From PHAA01 sp034927445 (GTDB lineage Bacteria; Bacillota; Syntrophomonadia; Syntrophomonadales; Syntrophomonadaceae), in NCBI GenBank assembly GCA_034927445.1, contig JAYFPZ010000011.1, positions 62,001 through 126,000 on the forward strand: a stretch of DNA of 64,000 nucleotides. Direction: 5' to 3'. The notes under the pieces are model-generated. The model was not told where the DNA came from. It did not search any database and was given only the letters and a program-made list of their open reading frames with translations. Made by a program: the position numbers and the translations under genes. This document shows, piece by piece, positions 9,547 to 17,762 of this stretch (position 1 is the stretch's first letter; the number at the start of each line of letters is the position of its first letter).

Positions 9547-9926
9547 CCGACAACCTCCTTGATTTTAAATTATATGTATAATTAGGGCACCACACCCCAT
9601 TATAAAAATATAATAATAATTATTATAGGACATTTTTATTCTTTCATCTACAAAATTCTACTGCGGGCAGATTTAAGAACTGGCAGTTCAAAAATAATCT
9701 ATAAACAACTTTAGCCAGAAAAAACAAAATCCTTTACAACCATGGTTTCCATAGCTGAAAGGAGCATCGTCGATCCCGTTTGTTCACTTAAGATTATTAT
9801 AATACCACTGCTATATAGGGACAAGAGAAATAATTCATCTTATTTAAACCAAGTAATACCCTCGGGTGGAATAAGGTATCCATCGCCTGGTTAAGCTGAA
9901 ATCAGTACTACCAGGAGGTGAAGCAT
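9547..9926. other. divergent promoter region, livK / TM1266-type regulator
   Basis: This 380-base gene-free stretch separates two divergent genes. It has an AT-rich palindromic patch (about 9600-9632) near the livK start and an AGGAGG at 9913-9918 serving the rightward gene. No known riboswitch or RNA gene was recognised. Confidence 0.5.
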
Positions 9927-10166
9927 ATGGATAAACTTAATATAATCGGTATCAGAGTTGATAACCGGGGTGACCATGCCACCAGTGTGCAAAAGGTCTT
10001 AACCAGCTATGGCACTAAAATCTCGGGCCGGTTTGGGGTGCCGGCTCGTGATAAGCGAGACGGCCTGATAGCTATAGTTATGGAGGGCGATGAAAAAGAG
10101 GTCCAAAGCCTTACCCGTGATCTCCTCGACATCAAGGGGGTAGACGTTAACTCAATGAATATATAA
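9927..10166 (+). CDS. TM1266-family iron-only hydrogenase system regulator (ACT-like)
   Basis: Small protein of 79 residues with a ferredoxin-like, ACT/NikR-C-type fold. The pattern IIGIRVDNRGDHATSVQKVL, then an SGRFGVPARDKRDGLIAIV segment and a closing LLDIKGVDVNSM helix-strand matches the TM1266 family, whose members sit near [FeFe]-hydrogenase maturation genes and are annotated as putative regulators. ATG 9927 is chosen because AGGAGG is 8 bases upstream; GTG 9918 overlaps that site. No hydrogenase gene is in this window, so its role here is by family only. Confidence 0.75.
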   Translation: MDKLNIIGIRVDNRGDHATSVQKVLTSYGTKISGRFGVPARDKRDGLIAIVMEGDEKEVQSLTRDLLDIKGVDVNSMNI

Positions 10167-10180
10167 GTTTTGCAAACCAA

Positions 10181-10200
10181 CCCCGGCCGAATGGCCGGGG
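10181..10200. terminator. GC-rich hairpin between convergent genes
   Basis: CCCCGGCC and GGCCGGGG flank a four-base loop 15 bases past the TM1266-type gene and 49 bases past the glnS stop. T runs are weak on both strands, so it may act as a bidirectional but inefficient terminator. Confidence 0.5.
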
Positions 10201-10248
10201 CTATCCGGGCTGTCAAGGGTCAGATATGGTATGAGTTCAAGCGGATGC

Positions 10249-11949
10249 CTAGGCTCCGCTCCCTTTTTGAATCTTAGCCCAGGTATCCCGCAAAGAAACT
10301 ATGCGGTTAAATACCAACCGGGTATTGGTACTGTCAACCGGATCAACATTAAAATAACCCTGCCGCATGAATTGATAACGGCTTCCGGGGTTCGCCCCGG
10401 CTAAACCCGGTTCAACCAGACAGCTAGTTAAAACCTCAAGGGAATCAGGATTAAGTTTGGCTTTATAATCTGTCCCCGCCTCTTCTTCATCAGGATTTTC
10501 AGTAGAAAACAGATAATCATACAGCCTCGCTTCGGCCTGAACGGCGTGAGAGGCTGACACCCAGTGAGAGGTGCCTTTTATTTTACGGCCGCTGGTAGCC
10601 CCTCCGCTGCGGCTTTCCGGGTCGTAGGAACAATGCAGTTCAATAATTGCCCCGGTATTTTCATCTTTGACCACCCGTTCACACTTGATTATATACGCGC
10701 TCTTGAGCCGTATCTCACGGCCAGGTGCCAGCCTGAAGAACTTTTTAGGGGGATCTTCCATAAAGTCCTCCTGTTCAATGAAAATTTCCCGGGAAAAAGG
10801 CAACTGGCGCGAGCCCATTTCCGGGTTCTCCGGGTTATTTTCCGCCTCCAGCCACTCCACCCGGCCTTCGGGATAATTGTCAATTATGATCTTCAACGGC
10901 CGCAGCACCGCCATTACCCTCGGTGCGCTGAGATTTAATTCCTCCCGGATGCAGTGTTCCAACAGCGCAATATCGACCACACTATCCCGTTTGGCTACGC
11001 CGATACGGTCGCAAAAATCGCGAATTGCCTCAGGGGTATATCCCCTCCGGCGTAAACCGGATATGGTGGGCATTCTGGGATCGTCCCAGCCTGAAACATA
11101 TCCGTTTCTGACCAACTCAATCAGTTTCCGCTTGCTCATTACGGTATAAGTGAGATTGAGCCTGGCAAATTCGATCTGCCGGGGTTGATGCGGCGCACTG
11201 ACATTTTGGACAAACCAGTCATAAAGCGGACGATGATCCTCATATTCCAGCGAACACAGCGAATGGGTAATGCCCTCCAGAGCATCGGAGAGGGGATGCT
11301 GAAAATCATACATCGGATAAACACACCATTTATCTCCGGTTCTATGATGATGCGCCCTTCTGATTCTATAAATCACAGGGTCCCGCATATTAAGGTTAGG
11401 TGAAGCCATATCAATTTTGGCGCGCAGAACCCGTGAACCATCAGGAAATTCTCCCGCTTTCATTCGCCTGAACAAATCCAGGTTTTCTTCAACCGAACGA
11501 TTACGATAAGGGCTTTCCTGCCCCGGTTGAATCAAGGTTCCACGATATTCTCTTATCTCATCCATACTAAGGTCACAAACATAAGCCTTGTTATTTTTAA
11601 TCAGCTCTTCGGCGAAAGCATAAAGCCGGTCAAAATAATCTGAAGCAAAGAAAAGCCGGTCTTCCCAGTCAAAGCCGAGCCAGCGTACATCATTCATAAT
11701 CGATTCAACATATTCGGTTTCTTCCTTGGTCGGGTTGGTGTCGTCAAAGCGAAGGTTGCACAAACCCTGAAATTTTTTCGCTATGCCGAAATCAATACAA
11801 ATCGCCTTGGCATGTCCTATATGCAGGTACCCGTTGGGTTCCGGAGGGAACCGGGTATGCACCCGGCCTTCGTTCTTGTTGGCATTGAGATCTTCAATAA
11901 TCAGATTTTGAATAAAATTAGTGGGTGAGTTGGGCTCAGTAATACTCAT
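10249..11949 (-). CDS. glnS: glutamine--tRNA ligase
   Basis: Class I aminoacyl-tRNA synthetase that charges tRNA-Gln with glutamine, 566 residues. Catalytic motifs are FPPEPNGYLHIGHAKA (HIGH motif, about residues 34-49) and VMSKRK (KMSKS equivalent, near residue 270). The insert LRAKIDMASPNLNMRDPVIYRI and the C-terminal anticodon-binding beta barrels are GlnRS-like; GluRS would differ at these places. AAGGAG lies 9 bases upstream of the ATG. Many Bacillota lack GlnRS and use GatCAB instead, so possession of glnS is notable but not rare in Clostridia. No T-box leader is seen upstream. Confidence 0.96.
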   Translation of the reverse strand: MSITEPNSPTNFIQNLIIEDLNANKNEGRVHTRFPPEPNGYLHIGHAKAICIDFGIAKKFQGLCNLRFDDTNPTKEETEYVESIMNDVRWLGFDWEDRLFFASDYFDRLYAFAEELIKNNKAYVCDLSMDEIREYRGTLIQPGQESPYRNRSVEENLDLFRRMKAGEFPDGSRVLRAKIDMASPNLNMRDPVIYRIRRAHHHRTGDKWCVYPMYDFQHPLSDALEGITHSLCSLEYEDHRPLYDWFVQNVSAPHQPRQIEFARLNLTYTVMSKRKLIELVRNGYVSGWDDPRMPTISGLRRRGYTPEAIRDFCDRIGVAKRDSVVDIALLEHCIREELNLSAPRVMAVLRPLKIIIDNYPEGRVEWLEAENNPENPEMGSRQLPFSREIFIEQEDFMEDPPKKFFRLAPGREIRLKSAYIIKCERVVKDENTGAIIELHCSYDPESRSGGATSGRKIKGTSHWVSASHAVQAEARLYDYLFSTENPDEEEAGTDYKAKLNPDSLEVLTSCLVEPGLAGANPGSRYQFMRQGYFNVDPVDSTNTRLVFNRIVSLRDTWAKIQKGSGA

Positions 11950-12388
11950 GTTGTATATCTCCTTATGTTAATGTTGGCAATAAGAGAAACGCGTGAAATT
12001 ACGCCTCTATATTTATAATTCTTCAGATCTTTTTACCATTTTGACCTACTGCTGTCAAATTCCTGGTTCATGCCTGGTTTTTGCGCGGCTGTTTTCAGCC
12101 CGGCCGTTAAACGACTCCTCCTGGGAACTGCAAATAATCATTCTCTGCATCACCTATTTAAGATATGCTAAGACCTAGTACCCTGTAAACCCTAATTCAA
12201 TCCTCCGACGCCCACGGATGGGCTAGTGCAGCGGTGCCAGGAGGGCAAAGAACTGCCGCCTTGCCCTGCAAAAATTTGTCTCGGCAAATAATATACAGTC
12301 TTAGGCTTTATAGGATACTAGCGGCGCATAATTCATGCATCTGTTATAATATGATTTATATAAATAATAGAATGAGGTTGATAAATAA
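11950..12388. other. intergenic region with a hairpin-rich segment
   Basis: The region between the divergent glnS and the 12389 gene spans 439 bases. The right half contains two good stems: GCCCA/TGGGC at 12210-12223 and AGGGCAA/TTGCCCT at 12242-12267. A possible competing pairing of GCGG (12231-12234) with CCGC (12255-12258) is also present. No T-box, glycine, SAM or B12 consensus was found. It may be a leader RNA for the rightward gene. Confidence 0.4.
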
Positions 12389-12820
12389 ATGCGCCGCTGC
12401 GATTATTGCAAAAAGACGAAGGCTGATCAAAAAACTGCCGTTCGTATCTGGGACAACCGCAAATTAAGAACTATAGAATTACCCTATTGTTCAGATGCCT
12501 GCAAGCAGCGCCTTCATTCCTTTGCCGCAGCCTATAATAGTTTTGCTCCTAAATTCATGCCGTTTGTTTTGATTTGGCTGCTATTATTTATGGGGATTCC
12601 CTTTTTTATACGTGCTGTAACCGGCAACTCAGTTTATCTACAATTAGTATCCCCCGTTTTGCTGGCTCTAATGGGCGGAGTGCTGCTGTCTCGGCCTGAG
12701 GGCATAATGTCTTTAAAATATTATCAGCGGCTGGGAATAAGATACTTTAACCTTTTTATCCGTATAGCGGGCTTATTAATGATTGCCACCGGCGTCAATA
12801 TGCTTTGGCTCCTTATGTGA
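12389..12820 (+). CDS. zinc-finger-like membrane protein, function unknown
   Basis: A 143-residue protein that I do not recognise as a named family. The N-terminus MRRCDYCKKTK plus LPYCSDACKQR (residues about 4-7 and 34-38) forms a four-Cys treble-clef or zinc-ribbon type site. It is followed by three hydrophobic segments at about 56-76, 82-98 and 122-142 that should span the membrane, leaving the Cys-rich part in the cytoplasm. The layout resembles small cytoplasmic metal-binding domains tethered to membranes. The gene stands alone, rightward, with a T-tailed hairpin at 12876 after it. Confidence 0.7.
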   Translation: MRRCDYCKKTKADQKTAVRIWDNRKLRTIELPYCSDACKQRLHSFAAAYNSFAPKFMPFVLIWLLLFMGIPFFIRAVTGNSVYLQLVSPVLLALMGGVLLSRPEGIMSLKYYQRLGIRYFNLFIRIAGLLMIATGVNMLWLLM

Positions 12821-12847
12821 TAGGTTAATCTTCTTGTAAAAACTGCG

Positions 12848-12868
12848 GGTGCCGCGATCTATATGCAC
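12848..12868 (-). terminator. weak terminator for the 54-residue protein gene
   Basis: GGTGC (12849-12853) pairs with GCACC (12865-12869); on the minus strand a TTTTT run follows a few bases later. It lies just past the stop of the small gene at 12870. Confidence 0.4.
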
Positions 12869-12869
12869 C

Positions 12870-13034
12870 TTATTTGGGAGGTAGTCCTCCCTTTTTTTGT
12901 TTCTTCCGGCCAGGGCTGGTAGTTCCGAAACGATCTTCCGGCCCCCGCTTTACGCTTCCCTGGGAAGCACTCTTTTGTTTCTTTTTTTCTATGATTTGGC
13001 GCATTACTTCGATATCCTGATTTTTCTCTTCCAT
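12870..13034 (-). CDS. small basic protein, 54 residues
   Basis: An open frame too short for routine calling: ATG at 13034-13032, stop TAA at 12872-12870. The product begins MEEKNQDIEVMRQIIEKKKQ and continues with a Lys/Arg/Gly-rich tail ending KKGGLPPK. It is strongly charged, with an N-terminal helix (about residues 4-22) and a disordered basic C-terminus, suggesting nucleic-acid or ribosome contact. A G-rich patch (GGGGGG) lies about 13 bases upstream of the ATG, a longer spacing than usual. Codon use and amino-acid composition look like real coding sequence. It converges on the 12389 gene. I know no firm function. Confidence 0.65.
   Translation of the reverse strand: MEEKNQDIEVMRQIIEKKKQKSASQGSVKRGPEDRFGTTSPGRKKQKKGGLPPK
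12876..12898 (+). terminator. terminator of the 12389 gene, embedded in the opposing small gene
   Basis: GGGAGG and CCTCCC flank a TAGT loop and are followed by seven Ts. On the other strand the same bases encode the last residues of the 54-residue protein, so convergent transcription shares this site. Confidence 0.7.
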
Positions 13035-13058
13035 AATGATATATATCCCCCCAATTTT

Positions 13059-13244
13059 AATGAGCGTTTACGCGAATTGTGCGCCAAAACGCGGGTGCTA
13101 TAGCGCCTTCCTTTCGCGTTTTGGGTGCATCGCGCCGCGAGCGTTTTATCAAACGCCTCCTCAGTCGGCGTCCCTACCTGCCACTGAGGAAAATTCGGTT
13201 TATCCCCCGGCTATAGAGGCGGGCTTACGAGGCGTTTGATAAAA
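13059..13244. repeat. dispersed hairpin-rich repeat, copy 1
   Basis: A 186-base element whose left 110 bases are nearly identical to 63827-63940. It contains one hairpin CCAAAACGCG/CGCGTTTTGG (13084-13093 with 13115-13124) and a perfect 16-bp inverted repeat TTTTATCAAACGCCTC/GAGGCGTTTGATAAAA (13144-13159 with 13229-13244). A shorter stem CCTCAGT/ACTGAGG is nested within the latter. No open frame is shared between copies. It resembles a MITE or REP-like non-autonomous element, or a structured RNA. Confidence 0.75.
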
Positions 13245-13294
13245 TCTTTATTATTATATCACTAACTCCACCGCTGATTCCTTTTAGTTTCCGC

Positions 13295-14923
13295 TTACTG
13301 GAAAGTTGTCTGGGGATCGTCGCATAAGCTGGTAATCGGAAACTTAACAAAAAAAGTGGTGCCGCTCGATCCGGTTTCAATATCAATTTTGGCCTGATGC
13401 CGTGATGCAATCCCGTAACATATGGCCAACCCCAGACCAGTGCCTTGCTCCTTGGTAGTAAAAAAGGGCGTCCCCAATTTATCCAATAAATCATGGTCAA
13501 TGCCAGTGCCCTGATCCTCAATCGCCAATACCACATGCTCGTTTTCAGTGTAGGTTCTGATTGTTACGTTCCTATCCGCGGACATGGCTTCCAGGGCATT
13601 GTGGACTAAATTGAGGATCAACTGGCGAATCTCTTTTTCATCCAACAGCAGGTCCGGAACCTCCTGCATCTCTAATCTGACGTTTTGATCCTGGACTATG
13701 GCGTTGGCTTGTACCAGCGGTAAAATATTGGTCAATATTGATTGCAGATTCAAGGGCTTCAGCTCGACCATTTTATTCTTAGCTAAAGAAAGGAATTCTG
13801 TTATGATAGCATTAGCTCTATCCAGCTCTTCAATCATCAGATCGAAATACTCTTTTTCCTGGGCATAGTTGGGATTATCCTTCAAAATTTGCAGAAATCC
13901 CCTTACCGTAGTCATCGGGTTTCTTATCTCATGACCGATGGAGGCTGCCATTTCTCCTACCAGCCCCAGGCGATCAAGGCGGATCATTTCGATCTCCATA
14001 TCTTTTCTTTCCGTTATATCGGTTATAATTCCAAGAATACAGGCCTCCCCGTTTATATCAAGCCTTTCCGCCGTAAATAAAGCCAATCCCTGTTCGCCCG
14101 TTTTTCTCAAGAAATATAGCTCCATTTCGCGAATAGGTTGTTTCTGCGTTATCATGTGCTTGATATGAGCATAATCCTGAGGGTCAGCCCAAAATCCCAA
14201 CTCCATGGATGTCCGCCCCAAAATATCCTGGCGTTCGTACTTGGAAATCCGGCAAAAGCTGTCATTGACGTGAATAAATTCACCAGTTTCCAAGGTGCTG
14301 ATTGTCATCGCTATAGGGCTGGCGTTAAACGCCTTGGAGAAACGCTCCTCGGAAAGCTTCAGTTCCTCTTCCATCTTCTTGCGCTCGGTTATATCAAAGC
14401 CAAAGCTCAAAAGCATTTCCGAACCATCAACATCGATAAACGGATAATCATATACTTCATAGTTATAGCCATCCGGATAACTCCATTCACCTTGGGTAAC
14501 GCATATAGGTTTACCTGCGACAAAAGTCTCGCAATCCGTACAAGGTTCAGTTCTCCCATGAAAAACGGTATAGCATGGACTTGCTTCCGGGTTGCCGAAG
14601 CGCTCTTGGAAAAAACGATTGGAAAAACGGAAGGAATAATCCGGGGCAATAAGATACACTTGAGCAGGCAGTCCATCCAGAACGGAAAACAACCGCCGGC
14701 GTTCTTTTTCCAATTCCTCTTCAACCTGCTGACGCTTGGTGATCTCATTTTGCAGTTCCAAGACAACCTCGGCTATTCTTTTAACCTTGCGTTCACTTTC
14801 TTGCAGTAATTTTTGGGCAGATCGTGTATGCTCGGCATCAAGCAATTCAAGATCAAGATTTCGTTTTCGCAGCATTTTTAATTCTTCTATAAGCTGCTCT
14901 CTAGTTTTGGCTTCATCATCCAT
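13295..14923 (-). CDS. PAS domain sensor histidine kinase
   Basis: Soluble two-component kinase of 542 residues with no membrane segment. The order is a coiled coil at about 1-95, a first PAS domain to about 190, a second PAS at about 195-310, then HisKA and HATPase. The H-box is GHEIRNPMTTVRGF near residue 335; the N-box NALEAM, G1 box EDQGTGID and G2 box GTGLGLA are all intact. The first PAS carries a Cys-rich motif, CYTVFHGRTEPCTDC, that could bind a cofactor or metal. There is no response regulator beside it, so the partner is elsewhere. Signal is presumably cytoplasmic, such as redox state (inference). Confidence 0.92.
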   Translation of the reverse strand: MDDEAKTREQLIEELKMLRKRNLDLELLDAEHTRSAQKLLQESERKVKRIAEVVLELQNEITKRQQVEEELEKERRRLFSVLDGLPAQVYLIAPDYSFRFSNRFFQERFGNPEASPCYTVFHGRTEPCTDCETFVAGKPICVTQGEWSYPDGYNYEVYDYPFIDVDGSEMLLSFGFDITERKKMEEELKLSEERFSKAFNASPIAMTISTLETGEFIHVNDSFCRISKYERQDILGRTSMELGFWADPQDYAHIKHMITQKQPIREMELYFLRKTGEQGLALFTAERLDINGEACILGIITDITERKDMEIEMIRLDRLGLVGEMAASIGHEIRNPMTTVRGFLQILKDNPNYAQEKEYFDLMIEELDRANAIITEFLSLAKNKMVELKPLNLQSILTNILPLVQANAIVQDQNVRLEMQEVPDLLLDEKEIRQLILNLVHNALEAMSADRNVTIRTYTENEHVVLAIEDQGTGIDHDLLDKLGTPFFTTKEQGTGLGLAICYGIASRHQAKIDIETGSSGTTFFVKFPITSLCDDPQTTFQ

Positions 14924-15016
14924 GGGATAACCTCCCCCCCTCCTGCCGCAGGACTTATAACTAGAAAATATGACATGTTATTTCCGCAACTGTTAATTAT
15001 TGGCCTTATTATATCG

Positions 15017-15048
15017 GTAAAATATTTAGTCTGTAAAATATTTAGTCT
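15017..15048. repeat. perfect tandem duplication of a 16-base unit
   Basis: GTAAAATATTTAGTCT occurs twice head to tail between the divergent histidine kinase and VWA genes. It may be a duplicated regulator site or simple slippage product. Confidence 0.7.
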
Positions 15049-15152
15049 GTATTTATTTGGTTCTTTCCATCAAAAACAATTATCAATGCTGATTTTATTC
15101 AATTTAATGCTAAAATAATAAAAGATTTGGCAAATATTTATGGAGGCTGGAC

Positions 15153-16256
15153 ATGGCACGCGACGACGGTTACTTTGAAAAAATTCAGACAGTTCCCGAC
15201 CTGGAATTTACCATACCAGCCCAGGAAACTGCCCGGGAATTTAATAATGTCACTGTAAAAAAAAAGGGGGCTTTTTTCCAAATCCGGTTAACACTTATGA
15301 TGGAGCCCCGTAAAGATTTGTCTAAAGTATGGAAGACAGCCGTCGCGCTTGACGCCAGTGCGTCAATGAGAAGCGTTTATGGGCGGCGTCTGCATGGGCA
15401 TATTCCCGATAATGTTGCCCGGGAATATGAAAAAAGCGGCTGGTTAAAAAGAGCAAACCGGGACGGCCGCAAAATTAAGGTGTTCACCCGCCAGGCCGCC
15501 GAGGATGCGATAAAACGAGGTCTGGTATCGGCTTCGCCCAACATCATGGATTATCTGGGTCCTGAATTTATAAGATATTTATCCGGACAACTGGATGTTG
15601 ATGATGAAACCACCTTAATCTTTTGGGGCGGGGATAACGGCAATCAATTGGAGGCATACGGTAATGTCAAAAAAGATCAACCGGATGAATTATTTATAGA
15701 CGGTCCTCCAACCATGATGTTCGGCAAAAGGTCTTTTCTTTTACCAGCATTCAAGTATTTAACCGAACAATTCGCCCAGGCACCTATGTCGATGCTGGTT
15801 TTTATCTCTGATGGCCAAATTGGCGATTTATCAGAACTTAAAAAATATACAACCGACCTCGCCCGCGAGATAATGAACAACCGGCATAATTTAGTTAAAT
15901 GCATATTGGTAGGCGTTGGTGATGAGATCAGAGAGACAACCCTGTTGGAATTGGAAGCGGTAGCATCTGCAACCTGTATTGGTATTTGGGACTATATGAT
16001 GGTTAATGATCTGCGTGAAGTACTCCAAATATTCACGGAAGTAATCAGCAGCAGTCAGATTGTTGCCAGTTCAGCTAAAATATACGATGATCAAGGCAAT
16101 GAAGTAAAAGCCTATTCCGGAGGACTACCGGCTACAGTTGCCTTTTCCATGCCCTCCACTTCCCGGTGGTTTGAGCTTGAAATTGGCAACCAACGCACCC
16201 GCCAGTTGATCACCGTTTCTAAATATGCCTTGAAAGGACTATTTGATGAGTATTAA
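15153..16256 (+). CDS. von Willebrand factor A (VWA) domain protein
   Basis: Protein of 367 residues with a central VWA domain. The MIDAS first strand is VALDASASM, giving the DxSxS metal site at Asp67, Ser69 and Ser71; later strands include MLVFISDGQIGDL (a second MIDAS acidic position) and KCILVGVGDE. There is no signal peptide or membrane helix, so it should act in the cytoplasm, as TerY-like VWA proteins do. The C-terminal 80 residues form a separate beta-rich domain. GGAGG lies 7 bases upstream of the ATG. Its stop overlaps the start of the OmpA-domain gene, so the two are translated together. Confidence 0.85.
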   Translation: MARDDGYFEKIQTVPDLEFTIPAQETAREFNNVTVKKKGAFFQIRLTLMMEPRKDLSKVWKTAVALDASASMRSVYGRRLHGHIPDNVAREYEKSGWLKRANRDGRKIKVFTRQAAEDAIKRGLVSASPNIMDYLGPEFIRYLSGQLDVDDETTLIFWGGDNGNQLEAYGNVKKDQPDELFIDGPPTMMFGKRSFLLPAFKYLTEQFAQAPMSMLVFISDGQIGDLSELKKYTTDLAREIMNNRHNLVKCILVGVGDEIRETTLLELEAVASATCIGIWDYMMVNDLREVLQIFTEVISSSQIVASSAKIYDDQGNEVKAYSGGLPATVAFSMPSTSRWFELEIGNQRTRQLITVSKYALKGLFDEY

Positions 16257-16800
16257 AGACGATACTTTTGAAATGCTGGACAACGCCCCGGTAAAATCAA
16301 AGAAATCCATCCTGCTTCTGGTGCTTATGATTCTTATAATAACCGGGGCGATACCATTTTACCTTCAGCAACAGTCCCTAACCAGGGTTTCACCGGTTGT
16401 ACAGGCCAATGAGCAGCAGCCAGAGACCCCGGCAGCTGCACCCCAGCCAGTCGTGCATAATCCCATTAAGGCAGTTGTAACTTTTGATCAGGTTAGTGCC
16501 GTTATTAAACCCGAGCAAATAGCTAAACTGCAAACCTTTTATCAGTCCATTAAAGATATGACCGGAACCCTTCAAATTGACGGATATACTGATAACCTGG
16601 GTTCCGTCAAAGAAGGTGCGGCCCTCTCCACCCAGCGCTCGGAGGCGGTGGCGGCATACCTTAAATCACTGGGTCTCAGTTCCAAAATTACGATCAATTT
16701 ATCCAGCTATGGCGAAAAAAATCCCGTGGCGGACAATTCGACCGACCCGGGCCGACAGCAAAACCGGCGGGTTGAACTTACTTTTACCCCGGCACCCTAG
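16246..16800 (+). CDS. membrane-anchored OmpA-domain protein
   Basis: Protein of 184 residues: a short cytoplasmic N-terminus, one membrane helix at about 20-38, a Pro/Gln/Ala-rich linker to about 75, then an OmpA-type peptidoglycan-binding domain. The domain shows DGYTDNLGS and the closing QNRRVELTF, whose Asp and Arg bind diaminopimelate in this family. Start ATG 16246 lies inside the end of the VWA gene (11-base overlap). An intrinsic terminator follows at 16862. This looks like a MotB/Pal-like wall anchor without the flagellar part, coupled to the VWA protein. Confidence 0.85.
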   Translation: MSIKDDTFEMLDNAPVKSKKSILLLVLMILIITGAIPFYLQQQSLTRVSPVVQANEQQPETPAAAPQPVVHNPIKAVVTFDQVSAVIKPEQIAKLQTFYQSIKDMTGTLQIDGYTDNLGSVKEGAALSTQRSEAVAAYLKSLGLSSKITINLSSYGEKNPVADNSTDPGRQQNRRVELTFTPAP

Positions 16801-16861
16801 AGATGAACCTAAAAATAACAACCGTTCACACGGCTTCATCCAATTCATTTTGTACCAAAGA

Positions 16862-16887
16862 AAACCGGCCGCCGATTGGGCCGGTTT
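16862..16887 (+). terminator. terminator of the VWA-OmpA operon
   Basis: AAACCGGCC (16862-16870) pairs with GGCCGGTTT (16879-16887), giving a 9-bp stem with an 8-base loop. The T stretch is short. Confidence 0.65.
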
Positions 16888-16947
16888 AATTGTTAAAGCG
16901 AATGCTATTCATAGCGGGCGATTATAATAATTTTTAAGCGGGTTTTA

Positions 16948-17511
16948 TCATTTGCCGCTTACCGCCAGGGCATTGATCCCCACATTTCCGACTATGGCAT
17001 AATTTATATCTATGGCCGTTACATCAACAATCTCTACCAAATAGGTGCAGCACCCGGGGCAGCAATCATGGCAATCACACCAGGTAAACGCGATCGGGTC
17101 TTTGAATTCAACGACAACACCTTCTATTTGCTGAAGTGGCTGGGCTTCTCTCAGAATTAAGCCTGCTTCTCTGGCATAGGTAAAGGTGGTTAAAGGAACC
17201 TTGGGACCATTATTGCAGACTCTGCTCAACTCGAATGTGATAGCAATGGCAAAAGGAAATCCAGTGGTTTTAAATGCAACCACACTGGAGAAATCAATTT
17301 TTACGTCCGCTTTTTTAAGTTCGCCGGTATCAAGGGTAACCGTAGCCACGAGCAGGTCCGGGTGCCAGACTGCCGCCTGATTGCAGACAGGTACGGGCAG
17401 ATTGGCTCCTATACCCTTGCCGCAGCTGAAGACTATTTTACTTTCATGATGTTTGCCCTCAGGTTTATGGGAGCATTCAGGTCCATCGCAAGGCGAATAA
17501 TGTTTGACCAT
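16948..17511 (-). CDS. DUF4489-like protein
   Basis: Protein of 187 residues resembling the DUF4489 family of Clostridia. The body starts with KIVFSCGKGIGANLPVPV, then alternates strands (VATVTLDTGELKKADVKIDF, GFPFAIAITFELSRVCNN) and contains a Cys-dense patch, CDCHDCCPGCC, near residues 145-155. The N-terminus also has Cys/His residues (SPCDGPECSHKPEGKHH), so metal binding is possible. No signal peptide is seen. AAGGAGG lies just upstream of the ATG. The function of the family is not established; the call rests on overall resemblance only. Confidence 0.6.
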   Translation of the reverse strand: MVKHYSPCDGPECSHKPEGKHHESKIVFSCGKGIGANLPVPVCNQAAVWHPDLLVATVTLDTGELKKADVKIDFSSVVAFKTTGFPFAIAITFELSRVCNNGPKVPLTTFTYAREAGLILREAQPLQQIEGVVVEFKDPIAFTWCDCHDCCPGCCTYLVEIVDVTAIDINYAIVGNVGINALAVSGK

Positions 17512-17731
17512 GGAAAAACCTCCTTAAATTAGTCGTTAGTATCTATTTATCGATATTGACGTTTCGTCAAACCTTACAATAATTTATTCCATTTTCCTGT
17601 TATATGTTACCCTGGTATTTATATGGTTTGCCTCTATTGGGAGTATCACCCAAGCAAATCAACTGACCCGGTTATTAATTAATAGCGCCGGCTGAGTTGA
17701 CAGGTCTGAATAATTGCAATATATTTATAAA

Positions 17732-17748
17732 TGAACGAACGTACACTC
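17732..17748. promoter_or_regulatory. TetR operator-like palindrome, site 1
   Basis: TGAACGAACGTACACTC lies directly ahead of the ribosome binding site of the TetR gene at 17763. It shares TGAACG-ACGTAC with site 2 at 18401, fitting autorepression. Confidence 0.5.
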
Positions 17749-17762
17749 GGAGGTGTTTGGCT

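Noticed and set aside
9918..9926. GTG 9918 as the start of the TM1266-type gene
   Set aside because: It overlaps the AGGAGG ribosome binding site that is correctly spaced for ATG 9927.
11950..12200. T-box leader for glnS
   Set aside because: The conserved T-box sequence and specifier stem are not present on the minus strand.
14138..14809. 223-residue open frame on the plus strand
   Set aside because: It is antisense to the histidine kinase PAS region and shows no family signature.
15017..15048. CRISPR-like repeat
   Set aside because: There are only two adjacent units with no spacer and no cas genes in the window.
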